Source of the DNA: Methanoregulaceae archaeon
GTDB taxonomy: Archaea; Halobacteriota; Methanomicrobia; Methanomicrobiales; Methanospirillaceae
DNA length: 16,123 bases
Reading direction: 5' to 3'
NCBI GenBank assembly: GCA_028679325.1
Contig: JAJRBS010000027.1
Span: 1-16,123 of the forward strand
Shown: positions 7,422 to 13,634 of the stretch, piece after piece
Numbering within the stretch: the stretch's first letter is position 1
Layout: every line of letters starts with the position of its first letter
Made by a program: the position numbers and the translations under genes
The notes under the pieces: generated by a model
Database searches by the model: none
Seen by the model: only the letters and a program-made list of their open reading frames with translations
What the model was told of the DNA's origin: nothing

Positions 7422-8426
7422 TCAGGAGAACCATGAATCGAGAGTTTTCTGCCCTGCCTTTACCCTGAGGCCTTCAAGGGACTTTTCAACCCTGTCTGGT
7501 GTAAAATCGTATCCGTCCACCAGCATCTTCATCAATCCCTCCCGGTCTGGCTCCTTCCATTCAAGGGTGTAGTCTTCGGTTACAGGAGGGTCGAGGAAAA
7601 AGGTCATGAGATCCTCGAGATCGATCCCGGGGAGTTTTTCCTCCGCCACCTTTTCAAACTCGTTGTTCCTGACGAGTTTCAGGGCGGTCTTTGCCCCGAT
7701 GCCTTTCACGCCGGCATTGAAATCCGTCCCCACCAGGATGGAGATCCTGACCAGGTCTTCCCGTGTGATGTTCAGGCCCTGCAGCACCTCAGATAGGATG
7801 ATCCTTTCAGGGGTGACGGTAACCGTCCGACCGTGGACCTTTCGCTTTCCGCTGATGGTGAGGTTTCTCATGAGGACCGGCCCCCCAAAGAGGAGGGTGT
7901 CGTAGTCCTGCGAGACGATGTACCGGGCGTCACCCCTTGCGACCATCATCGCCCCCTGTGCCTCACCCTCGCTCGGTGCCTCGACATACGGGAGACCCAG
8001 TAATTTCAGGAGTATTTTCGAGCTGCCGATGATCTCTTCGTTCAGGCGGGATGATGAGCGTGCCTGCTTGTAGGCTTCTGCGATCTCTCCTCTTTTGAGA
8101 GCTTCCTGCCAGAGGTCGTGGGCCTCCTCCCGGGCAGAACGTCGTTGATCGATGGTCTGCTGCTTGAATTCCGGCGGTTTCCCGTCAAAGACGTAGACAG
8201 GAAGGATCCCTTTCTCCATGAAATTCACGGTCCGGAAGAGGATCCCTGACAGATGGGAGGTGATACGCCCTTTCTGGTCCATCAGCGGCGTCCCATCCGG
8301 CTGGCGGATGATGCTTAAAAATTGGTACAGGGCGTTGTGGGCGTCCACGGCAGCGATACCGGAAAGTGATTCCCAATTAATCGGGGTCTTGTAGTCAGAA
8401 ATGATATCCCGCAGTGCGACGCCCAT
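7422..8426 (-). CDS. fen: Flap endonuclease 1
   Basis: A 334-residue structure-specific nuclease that removes 5' flaps during Okazaki fragment maturation and base excision repair. The N region has D28 in AAVDAHNALYQFL and D81 in VYVFDGKPP; the I region has E153 and E155 in EAPSEGEAQGA, D174 and D176 in SQDYDTLLFG, and D235 in GTDFNAGVKGIG with the helix-hairpin-helix. Together these are the two-metal acidic cluster. The C-terminal QKTLDSWF (326-333) is a textbook PCNA-binding PIP box at the extreme end. The ATG is preceded by an eight-G run ending in GGAG. It lies 18 bases after the membrane protein gene, so the two are likely cotranscribed. Confidence 0.97.
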   Translation of the reverse strand: MGVALRDIISDYKTPINWESLSGIAAVDAHNALYQFLSIIRQPDGTPLMDQKGRITSHLSGILFRTVNFMEKGILPVYVFDGKPPEFKQQTIDQRRSAREEAHDLWQEALKRGEIAEAYKQARSSSRLNEEIIGSSKILLKLLGLPYVEAPSEGEAQGAMMVARGDARYIVSQDYDTLLFGGPVLMRNLTISGKRKVHGRTVTVTPERIILSEVLQGLNITREDLVRISILVGTDFNAGVKGIGAKTALKLVRNNEFEKVAEEKLPGIDLEDLMTFFLDPPVTEDYTLEWKEPDREGLMKMLVDGYDFTPDRVEKSLEGLRVKAGQKTLDSWFS

Positions 8427-8444
8427 CTTCTCCCCCCCCGTTGA

Positions 8445-8759
8445 TCAGCGATACACCCTTTTTGAGACCTCCTCGACAATGGCCTCGATCTTCCTGACAC
8501 TGCTGTCGTAACGCTCTGCCAGCCTGACCGAGATCTCCTCGAGGTTGACCGAAATCATCCGTTCCCGGTTGGCGAGCTGCCTCTCGATTCGCCTCAGCCG
8601 GTGATGGATGGTGAGGAGGAGGCAGGCAAAACAGAGAAAGATCAGGAGGATGGCGATGATCGCTTCAGGGGTGGCCCCGAGCAGAGAGAAGAACCACCAG
8701 GTGGCGCCTGCGAGGATGATGATGAGTATTATATCTCCCAGATACTCACGTATATCCAT
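8445..8759 (-). CDS. Small membrane protein with two helices and a cytoplasmic coiled coil, unknown function
   Basis: A 104-residue protein with two hydrophobic segments (about residues 9-27 and 32-51) joined by a GATPE turn. A basic stretch HHRLRRIERQ follows, then a long heptad-like helix to the end (about 54-103). The positive charge after the second segment predicts that both termini and the coiled coil face the cytoplasm. I do not recognise a family. It is the first gene of a likely two-gene unit with fen. It has no Shine-Dalgarno site, and a TTAATTA element is centred 27 bases before the ATG, so the message is probably leaderless. It diverges from the presenilin homologue, another membrane protein. 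Confidence 0.72.
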   Translation of the reverse strand: MDIREYLGDIILIIILAGATWWFFSLLGATPEAIIAILLIFLCFACLLLTIHHRLRRIERQLANRERMISVNLEEISVRLAERYDSSVRKIEAIVEEVSKRVYR

Positions 8760-8782
8760 GATTTTACATGATGAAGACCGGG

Positions 8783-8789
8783 TAATTAA
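8783..8789. promoter_or_regulatory. Shared AT-rich promoter core between the divergent membrane protein genes
   Basis: TAATTAA (TTAATTA on the minus strand) is the only strongly AT-rich element in the 57-base gap. It sits 27 bases from the minus-strand ATG at 8759 and 31 from the plus-strand ATG at 8817. It could serve as TATA box in both directions; a second plus-strand option is TTTTACA at 8762-8768. Confidence 0.45.
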
Positions 8790-8816
8790 CTTACCTGTCT
8801 GCCATGGAGTCTTCTG

Positions 8817-9704
8817 ATGAACCTGCCAAAGGTCGCTCTCTTCCTCACCATCCCGGCCATGCTGGTGGCCGTTGAGATCCTCGCCCTCTTCCTGTCCTTA
8901 CCCCTGCAGACAGCCGGAATTACCGCGTTCGAGAATCCGGAATCCGTGGCAAACCCGCTCATCTTCATCGTGATACTCCTGGTCTTCACCGCCCTCCTCC
9001 TCCTCCTAATAAAATTCAAATGGAAAAATATCATCACCATCATCATCGGCGTCTCTATCTTTTTCACCTTCGTCTACATCTATGCCGGAATCACCATCTA
9101 TTTCCTTGGTTTTATCGCCGGGAGTCTCGGAATCACCCTCGTCCTCTCCATCCTCTCGACAGCAGTCCTGTTCCTGTATCCCGAGTGGTATGTCATCGAC
9201 GCACTGGGGATCCTTATTGCCGCAGGGGCAGCTTCGATATTTGGTATCTCGCTCTCCATACTCCCGGTCATCATTCTCCTGGTCATCCTGATGATCTATG
9301 ATTTCATCTCGGTGTACAAGACCCGCCACATGATCACCCTCGCGGAGGGGGTTGTGGACCTGAAGTCCCCTATCCTGTTCATCGTTCCCAAGAAACGGGG
9401 TTACAGCTACATCAGGGAAGGCGTCGGAAGCATCGGAGAAGGAGAAAGGTCTGCACTTGTCATAGGCATGGGGGACCTCATCATGCCGTCGATCCTCGTG
9501 GTCTCGGCAAATGTATTCCTTGATACCGCCCGTGTCGGGTTCATCACAATCCCTTCCCTCGGGGCGATGATCGGTTCGGTCATTGGCCTCACCCTGTTGC
9601 TGACGATTGTCGGGAAAGGAAAGCCCCAGGCCGGACTCCCGCCCATCAACGGAGGAGCAATTGCCGGCTTCCTGGTGGGTTACGGAATTACCCTACTCCT
9701 TTGA
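8817..9704 (+). CDS. Presenilin/signal-peptide-peptidase-family intramembrane aspartyl protease
   Basis: A 295-residue, highly hydrophobic protein with about nine membrane segments. It carries both catalytic motifs of family A22: YD (Y161, D162) and GxGD as GMGD (D220). The region equivalent to the presenilin PAL motif is AGLP (272-275) in KPQAGLPPINGGAI, before the last helix. D162/D220 is the numbering I recall for the crystallised Methanoculleus marisnigri JR1 homologue, and the AGLPP form also fits that protein from memory. Such enzymes cleave transmembrane helices within the bilayer; natural archaeal substrates are not established. ATG 8817 has GGAG 7 bases upstream (8806-8809), although a start from the shared TATA would leave this out of the message. 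The gene ends inside the convergent GTPase gene. Confidence 0.93.
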   Translation: MNLPKVALFLTIPAMLVAVEILALFLSLPLQTAGITAFENPESVANPLIFIVILLVFTALLLLLIKFKWKNIITIIIGVSIFFTFVYIYAGITIYFLGFIAGSLGITLVLSILSTAVLFLYPEWYVIDALGILIAAGAASIFGISLSILPVIILLVILMIYDFISVYKTRHMITLAEGVVDLKSPILFIVPKKRGYSYIREGVGSIGEGERSALVIGMGDLIMPSILVVSANVFLDTARVGFITIPSLGAMIGSVIGLTLLLTIVGKGKPQAGLPPINGGAIAGFLVGYGITLLL

Positions 9705-10628
9705 TTTTTCCCGATAGCCAAGCAGGGCATCGAGAACCTCACTGATGCCCTCCCCGGTTTCCGTTGACATGTTGAGATATCCGTCAAAATAGAAGAGATC
9801 AGATTTGTTCGCTGCGACGACAACCGGTACCGTTGCTATCTGCTCTATCTCATGCAGGAGCCTCACCTGCTCCTCGATGGGATACCCGCAATGCTCGCTG
9901 GCATCGATGATGCAGAGGATCACGTCAGCGAGGTTGATCATGGCCGTCATGGCCTGTCGCTCGATGGGATTCCTCTTTTCGGCAGGCCTGTCGAGCAGCC
10001 CGGGCGTGTCGATGAACTGCATCCTGTCCGGCCCGCTGAAACGATGGCCGACAATGATCCCCTTGGTGGTGAAGGGGTACGAGGCAATTTCAGGCGTTGC
10101 GGACGAGACCAGCCGGATGAATGATGATTTGCCCACATTGGGATACCCGACCACAACCACCGTGAACTCGTCTGCCACGTGGGGGAGTTTTCGGAGGACA
10201 TTCCTGACATCGTTGAGAAAGCGGAGTTCATCGTCAATCTGGTGGACGACAGAGGAGAGCCGTGCCACCGCCCTCTTCCTGATAAGCGATGGATCCGGGG
10301 CCTTTCGTGTCTGATAGGCGAGGCCGGGTCCATGGTTCCGTGCCCATCGTGCGGCCCAGCCGATCGCTCCAAGGGACTTTTTTATCCGGTCCACCCCCCA
10401 TAGGATGTCGACGATGTCCTGATAGAACTGAGGGAGCGTATCCAGTTCAGGGAAGGACTGCAGGATGAGGACGAGACGGTCGTGGACGGCAAGGTTGACG
10501 GACCTGACAAATTCTTCATTGGCCCGATCTTTATTCCGCTTCAATCGCATCTTCGATGCTGCCCGGCGAAAACTCCGGTCCAGGATCTCATCAGCTGTCG
10601 GCACAGTGGGGATATTTTCGAATTCCAA
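9693..10628 (-). CDS. NOG1-family GTP-binding protein
   Basis: A 311-residue GTPase of the OBG/NOG1 group. An N-terminal helical bundle (about 1-150, starting EFENIPTVPTADEILD) is typical of NOG1, whose eukaryotic form acts in large-subunit ribosome assembly. The G domain shows G1 GYPNVGKSS, G2 SYPFTTKGI, G3 DTPGLLDRP, G4 NKSD and G5 near STETGEG. It ends soon after the G domain and lacks the long C-terminal extension of eukaryotic NOG1, as expected for archaea. The start is unusual: an in-frame TGA lies 2 codons upstream, so TTG 10628 is the only start that keeps the conserved FENIPTVPTA segment; the next options are GTG 10604 and ATG at residue 27. Its 3' end overlaps the presenilin gene by 12 bases. 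Confidence 0.9.
   Translation of the reverse strand: MEFENIPTVPTADEILDRSFRRAASKMRLKRNKDRANEEFVRSVNLAVHDRLVLILQSFPELDTLPQFYQDIVDILWGVDRIKKSLGAIGWAARWARNHGPGLAYQTRKAPDPSLIRKRAVARLSSVVHQIDDELRFLNDVRNVLRKLPHVADEFTVVVVGYPNVGKSSFIRLVSSATPEIASYPFTTKGIIVGHRFSGPDRMQFIDTPGLLDRPAEKRNPIERQAMTAMINLADVILCIIDASEHCGYPIEEQVRLLHEIEQIATVPVVVAANKSDLFYFDGYLNMSTETGEGISEVLDALLGYREKSKE
9705..9709 (+). terminator. T5 tract right after the presenilin-homologue stop codon
   Basis: Five T residues directly follow the TGA at 9702-9704. The tract lies inside the 3' coding end of the convergent NOG1 gene. Confidence 0.4.
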
Positions 10629-10644
10629 CGGGATTCAACCCAAT

Positions 10645-10654
10645 CAATATATAG
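10645..10654. promoter_or_regulatory. TATA element in the divergent NOG1 / HTH-CBS promoter
   Basis: CAATATATAG is centred near 10650, 28 bases before the ATG at 10678, fitting a leaderless plus-strand message. On the minus strand it is about 22 bases from the NOG1 TTG start, slightly short, so NOG1 may instead use TTTATCAT (10671-10664). Confidence 0.55.
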
Positions 10655-10659
10655 GGAGA

Positions 10660-10669
10660 ATCATATGAT
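10660..10669. promoter_or_regulatory. 10-bp perfect palindrome, candidate operator
   Basis: ATCATATGAT is a perfect palindrome between the TATA element and the start codon of the HTH-CBS gene, and it also covers the alternative NOG1 TATA. A regulator bound here could block both directions. Inference from position only. Confidence 0.35.
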
Positions 10670-10677
10670 AAACCATT

Positions 10678-11556
10678 ATGGATTTGTCCCTGATCCAGAA
10701 GGATATCCTCGTCACTCTCATAACCCTGTACCACCAGCATTCCCATCCGATCAAGGGGGAAGAGATCGCCGAGGTTATCAGGAGAAATCCGGGAACGGTC
10801 CGAAACCAGATGCAGGCATTAAAGGCCACCGGCCTTGTCGACGGCATCCCCGGGCCCAAAGGAGGGTATAATCCGACCGCCAGGGCCTACAAGGAGCTGA
10901 ATATCGAGCTGACCGGCGGCGGATACGATGTCCCGGTATCCCGGGATGGTACGGTGATACCGGGAGTGAAGGTCGTCGAGGTGGCCTTCACCACCCTCTG
11001 TCATCCGGACATCTGTCAGGCCAGTATCCGTGTCATCGGCAGCCTCCGGGAATTTGAGATCGGAGATAAAATTACCATCGGGCCTACCCCGGTGAACAAA
11101 CTCCTCATCAGGGGTGAAGTATACGGAAAGGACGAGACCTCGCAGAGTCTTCTCATTTCTACCTACGAGATGATCTCGCTCCCCAAGAAAGCCATAAAAC
11201 ACTACATGACCACCCCTCTCATTACCCTCCAGTCCGATGATACCATCGCCGATGCAATCCAGGCTTTCTCCCTCCACCACATTCATGGAGCTCCGGTCAT
11301 GCAGGGAACGAAGCTGGTTGGTATCATTACCATGACAGATATCGTCGAGGTTATCGGGAAGGAAAAACTCCTCTCCACCCGCATCCGGGAGATAATGACT
11401 CCAGATGTGGTCAAGGCTCCTTCCGACGTTCAGCTCTATGAGGTGATAAGGAGGTTCAAGGAGAGGGGAATCGGACGCCTCATCGTTATTGAAAACGACT
11501 GCCCCATTGGGATTCTTACCCAGTCCGATATCATACGACAGTTTCCCACACTGTAA
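10678..11556 (+). CDS. HTH-CBS putative transcriptional regulator
   Basis: A 292-residue cytoplasmic protein with three parts. Residues 1-77 form a winged helix (GEEIAEVIRRNPGTVRNQMQ as recognition region, wing GPKGGY). Residues about 85-168 form a beta-rich middle domain of unknown role containing CHPDIC (C108, H109, C113). The end is a CBS pair (about 175-228 and 236-289) with GIITMTDIV and GILTQSDIIR. CBS pairs usually bind adenosyl ligands such as AMP, ATP or SAM, so ligand-controlled DNA binding is likely. It resembles archaeal predicted regulators with C-terminal CBS domains (I believe COG2524). There is no Shine-Dalgarno site and the TATA box sits 28 bases before the ATG, implying a leaderless mRNA. 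Target genes are unknown; autoregulation and control of the divergent NOG1 are plausible. Confidence 0.88.
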   Translation: MDLSLIQKDILVTLITLYHQHSHPIKGEEIAEVIRRNPGTVRNQMQALKATGLVDGIPGPKGGYNPTARAYKELNIELTGGGYDVPVSRDGTVIPGVKVVEVAFTTLCHPDICQASIRVIGSLREFEIGDKITIGPTPVNKLLIRGEVYGKDETSQSLLISTYEMISLPKKAIKHYMTTPLITLQSDDTIADAIQAFSLHHIHGAPVMQGTKLVGIITMTDIVEVIGKEKLLSTRIREIMTPDVVKAPSDVQLYEVIRRFKERGIGRLIVIENDCPIGILTQSDIIRQFPTL

Positions 11557-11647
11557 AATGAATGACAGAAAAAAGGGGAACTTCGGCCAGCAAAACGATT
11601 CTCCTCTCATGCGGCCCCGGATTCCTGAACTGCTATCCATCCGGAGG

Positions 11648-11652
11648 TTTTT
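11648..11652 (+). terminator. T5 tract at the end of the gap after the HTH-CBS gene
   Basis: Five T residues 92 bases after the stop, directly upstream of the PRC-barrel promoter, could end readthrough. The rest of the 11557-11689 gap shows no convincing gene; a 37-codon frame from 11559 ends inside the TATA box. Confidence 0.3.
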
Positions 11653-11656
11653 GAAC

Positions 11657-11669
11657 ATATTTAAATATT
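11657..11669 (+). promoter_or_regulatory. Strong TATA element for the PRC-barrel gene
   Basis: ATATTTAAATAT (11657-11668) is a perfect 12-bp palindrome centred 27-28 bases before the ATG at 11690. The bases before the ATG are pyrimidine-rich (ACTCTCCTT), the opposite of a Shine-Dalgarno site, so the mRNA should be leaderless. Confidence 0.65.
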
Positions 11670-11689
11670 AATACCACATCACTCTCCTT

Positions 11690-11941
11690 ATGGCCAGAGT
11701 ATTAGCCCGCAGCCTGTCAAAAAAGAAAGTAGTGACCAACGAAGGAAAGGTGATCGGCATTCTCAAGAATCTCATTGTTGATTATGAGACCGGGTTGGTG
11801 GTCGACCTGGTCATCCAGCCCGATCCGTCCTTTGATACTTCGGGATACCGTACCGAAAGTGACCGGCTCTTCATCGCTTTCGAGTCGGTCAAGGACGTCA
11901 AGGACTATATTATCGTTGATCGCTACCTTTCCAGAAAATAG
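11690..11941 (+). CDS. Single-domain PRC-barrel protein
   Basis: An 83-residue protein that is essentially one PRC barrel. ARSLSKKKVVTNEGKVIGIL forms the first strands, KNLIVDYETGLVVDLVIQP the middle, and FIAFESVKDVKDYIIVDRYL the last strand pair. PRC barrels occur in photosynthetic reaction centre H subunits, RimM and many short archaeal proteins; some archaeal ones take part in cell division (CdpB-type partners of SepF in haloarchaea). Nothing here fixes a role. It has its own strong promoter and overlaps the convergent phosphatase gene by 19 bases at the 3' end. No membrane segment or signal is seen. Confidence 0.85.
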   Translation: MARVLARSLSKKKVVTNEGKVIGILKNLIVDYETGLVVDLVIQPDPSFDTSGYRTESDRLFIAFESVKDVKDYIIVDRYLSRK

Positions 11942-12621
11942 GGCATATACCGATCGAGGGCTTCCAAAAAGCCTTCACCATACTTTTTTTGAGCCACATA
12001 GTCAGCAGCCGAAGCCAGGTCAGGGAGTGCATTTCCTACGGCAGCCCCGATGCCAGCATATCTGATGAGTTCGATATCGTTCTCGGCATCTCCAATCGCC
12101 AGGAAGTCTGCGGGATCAAGACCAAGCTCCCCGGAAAGATTCAGGAAGGCAAGTCCCTTGCTCATGCCCACCTCCTGGATATGGATGGCAAAGCCAGTAT
12201 CGAGAATTTCAACCGGAAAGTCACGCACCACCTCACGCACCTCATCGACAGCAACAGTCCTTGCGAAAGCCAGGTCGGCAAACCGGTAGGAAGGGCTGTA
12301 GAGGTCAAGGGAGATTCCTTTCTTTTCGTAGTAAGCAGTCAGGGTTTTGAGAGCTTCCCGGACCGCGGCCTGGTTCCCCAGCACCCTGAGTTCGCTCCCA
12401 CGGGCGGCACGGTACACCCCCCCGTTCTCGGCAATAATGCCTCCCTGGGTTCCGATCACCCGGGAAACGGAGTCCATAAAACAGGAGGTGTTTCCGCTGG
12501 CCAGGACAACAATGATGTCCTGATCGCAGAGGTCACGGATGCGGGTGATGGCACCGGTGTGGATCCTCCGGTGCCGATCGGTCAGGGTGCCGTCTATATC
12601 TGTAACCAGCCCCTTCAGCAC
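11923..12621 (-). CDS. Phosphoglycolate phosphatase, archaeal HAD type
   Basis: A 232-residue HAD phosphatase of the Cof/IIB class, the usual size for the archaeal phosphoglycolate phosphatase group (Thermoplasma TA0175 type). Motif I is VTDIDGTLTD with nucleophile D8 and acid D10, motif II is VVLASGN, the motif III lysine is in GMSKGLAFL, and motif IV is AIGDAENDIEL. The IIB cap lies between motifs II and III. Members dephosphorylate 2-phosphoglycolate, a product of oxidative 3'-end damage to DNA or of side reactions, though substrates in this class are often broad. It starts at GTG 12621 inside the last codons of radA, overlapping by 7 bases, so it is probably translated by coupling with that DNA-repair gene. 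Confidence 0.87.
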   Translation of the reverse strand: MLKGLVTDIDGTLTDRHRRIHTGAITRIRDLCDQDIIVVLASGNTSCFMDSVSRVIGTQGGIIAENGGVYRAARGSELRVLGNQAAVREALKTLTAYYEKKGISLDLYSPSYRFADLAFARTVAVDEVREVVRDFPVEILDTGFAIHIQEVGMSKGLAFLNLSGELGLDPADFLAIGDAENDIELIRYAGIGAAVGNALPDLASAADYVAQKKYGEGFLEALDRYMPYFLER

Positions 12622-13586
12622 GGTTTGAGACCTGCCTCCTCGACCATGAAGGGAGCCTCGCCTTCGGGAAGGTTCGGGCTGTCCACGAGGCGTGCGATCC
12701 TTTTGCCCCCCTTGCTCTTGCGAAGGTAGATCCGGAAGGTCGCTGTATGTCCAACGATGTTTCCCCCGATGGGCTTTGTCGGATCGCCGAAGAATACGGC
12801 CGGGTTCGAGAGGACCTGGTTGGTGACAAGGCCGACGGCGTTATTCTCATCGACCAGTTTGAAGAGGTCGTGGAGGTGTCGGTTCAGCTTCTGCTGCCGT
12901 GCAGCCAGAGTCCCGCGGCCCGCGTATTCCGCCCTGAAGTGGGAGGTGAGTGAATCGATAATGAAGAGCCGGGCCGGCTTGTCCGAGTCCCGCATTTCAG
13001 CGGCCCGCTCCCGTGCTGTGTCCATCATCAGCATCTGGTGATCGGATGAATGGGCCCTGGCCACATGGATATGCTCCAGGAACTCCTGCGGGTCAGCATC
13101 GATACCAAGCCCGATGACCATCTGTTCGATACGCTCAGGCCGGAAGGTGTTCTCGGTATCGATGTAGATCGCGCTCCCGTTCAGCCCACCCTCGTCTTCG
13201 GGCAGCTGGACGTTCACGGCCATCTGGTGGACTATCTGGCTTTTCCCTGAACCGAATTCGCCGTACATCTCGGTGATTGCCTGGGTCTCAAGACCGCCGC
13301 CGAGCAGGGCATCAAGGTCAGGTACCCTCGTCCCGAGTTTCCGGACCTCTTTTCTCTGCTCAAAAACGTCTTTTCCTGTCCTGAACCCGCCGATATCGGC
13401 CAGCTCACGGGCGGATTTGATCATCTTCTTGGCGACTGATTCGCCGATCTCGGCCGTCTCCGCGAGTTCTGCAGGGGATGCGGTCGCGATGCTCTCCACG
13501 GTGATAAATCCCGCCTCGCGGAGTTTCTCCGCGGTGGTTGGGCCAACACCAGGGAGGTCTTCAAGTTCCAGGGGTCCTTGGGTCAT
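12615..13586 (-). CDS. radA: DNA repair and recombination protein RadA
   Basis: A 323-residue archaeal RecA/Rad51 recombinase that forms ATP-dependent filaments on single-stranded DNA and drives strand exchange. The N-terminal helix-hairpin-helix is LPGVGPTTAEKL (about residues 12-23); the linker GGFRTGKDVFEQR (from about 66) matches the subunit-interface Phe motif. Walker A is GEFGSGKS (109-116, Ser where Thr is common) and Walker B is LFIIDSLTSHFRAEY (from about 207). The L2 DNA-binding region includes TNQVLSNPAVFFGDPTKPIGG, and GHTATFRIYLRKSKGGKR follows. A TTG at 13604 is in frame, but ATG 13586 has GAGGTA 7 bases upstream and is preferred. It lies 39 bases after the RPA gene and also has a TATA candidate overlapping the RPA stop. 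Confidence 0.97.
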   Translation of the reverse strand: MTQGPLELEDLPGVGPTTAEKLREAGFITVESIATASPAELAETAEIGESVAKKMIKSARELADIGGFRTGKDVFEQRKEVRKLGTRVPDLDALLGGGLETQAITEMYGEFGSGKSQIVHQMAVNVQLPEDEGGLNGSAIYIDTENTFRPERIEQMVIGLGIDADPQEFLEHIHVARAHSSDHQMLMMDTARERAAEMRDSDKPARLFIIDSLTSHFRAEYAGRGTLAARQQKLNRHLHDLFKLVDENNAVGLVTNQVLSNPAVFFGDPTKPIGGNIVGHTATFRIYLRKSKGGKRIARLVDSPNLPEGEAPFMVEEAGLKPC

Positions 13587-13625
13587 GTAACGTACCTCTG
13601 TCAAGAGAGAGCGTGATTCAGCCTT

Positions 13626-13634
13626 TCATATATC
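13626..13634 (-). promoter_or_regulatory. Candidate internal TATA element for radA
   Basis: Minus-strand GATATATGA overlaps the TGA stop codon of the RPA gene. Its centre is about 44 bases before the radA ATG, so transcription could start near 13604 with an 18-base leader holding the GAGGTA Shine-Dalgarno site. Confidence 0.45.

Noticed and set aside
10819..11658. Long open frame (279 codons) on the minus strand across the HTH-CBS gene
   Set aside because: It is antisense to a gene with clear HTH and CBS domains; its protein has no recognisable motif and covers the neighbouring intergenic region. Typical shadow frame of GC-rich coding sequence.
11559..11672. Possible 37-residue basic peptide gene between the HTH-CBS and PRC-barrel genes
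   Set aside because: No Shine-Dalgarno site or promoter, and its stop falls inside the strong TATA element of the next gene.
11989..12729. Plus-strand open frame (246 codons) across the phosphatase and radA ends
   Set aside because: It spans two genes on the other strand that have complete motifs, and the protein is low in recognisable structure.
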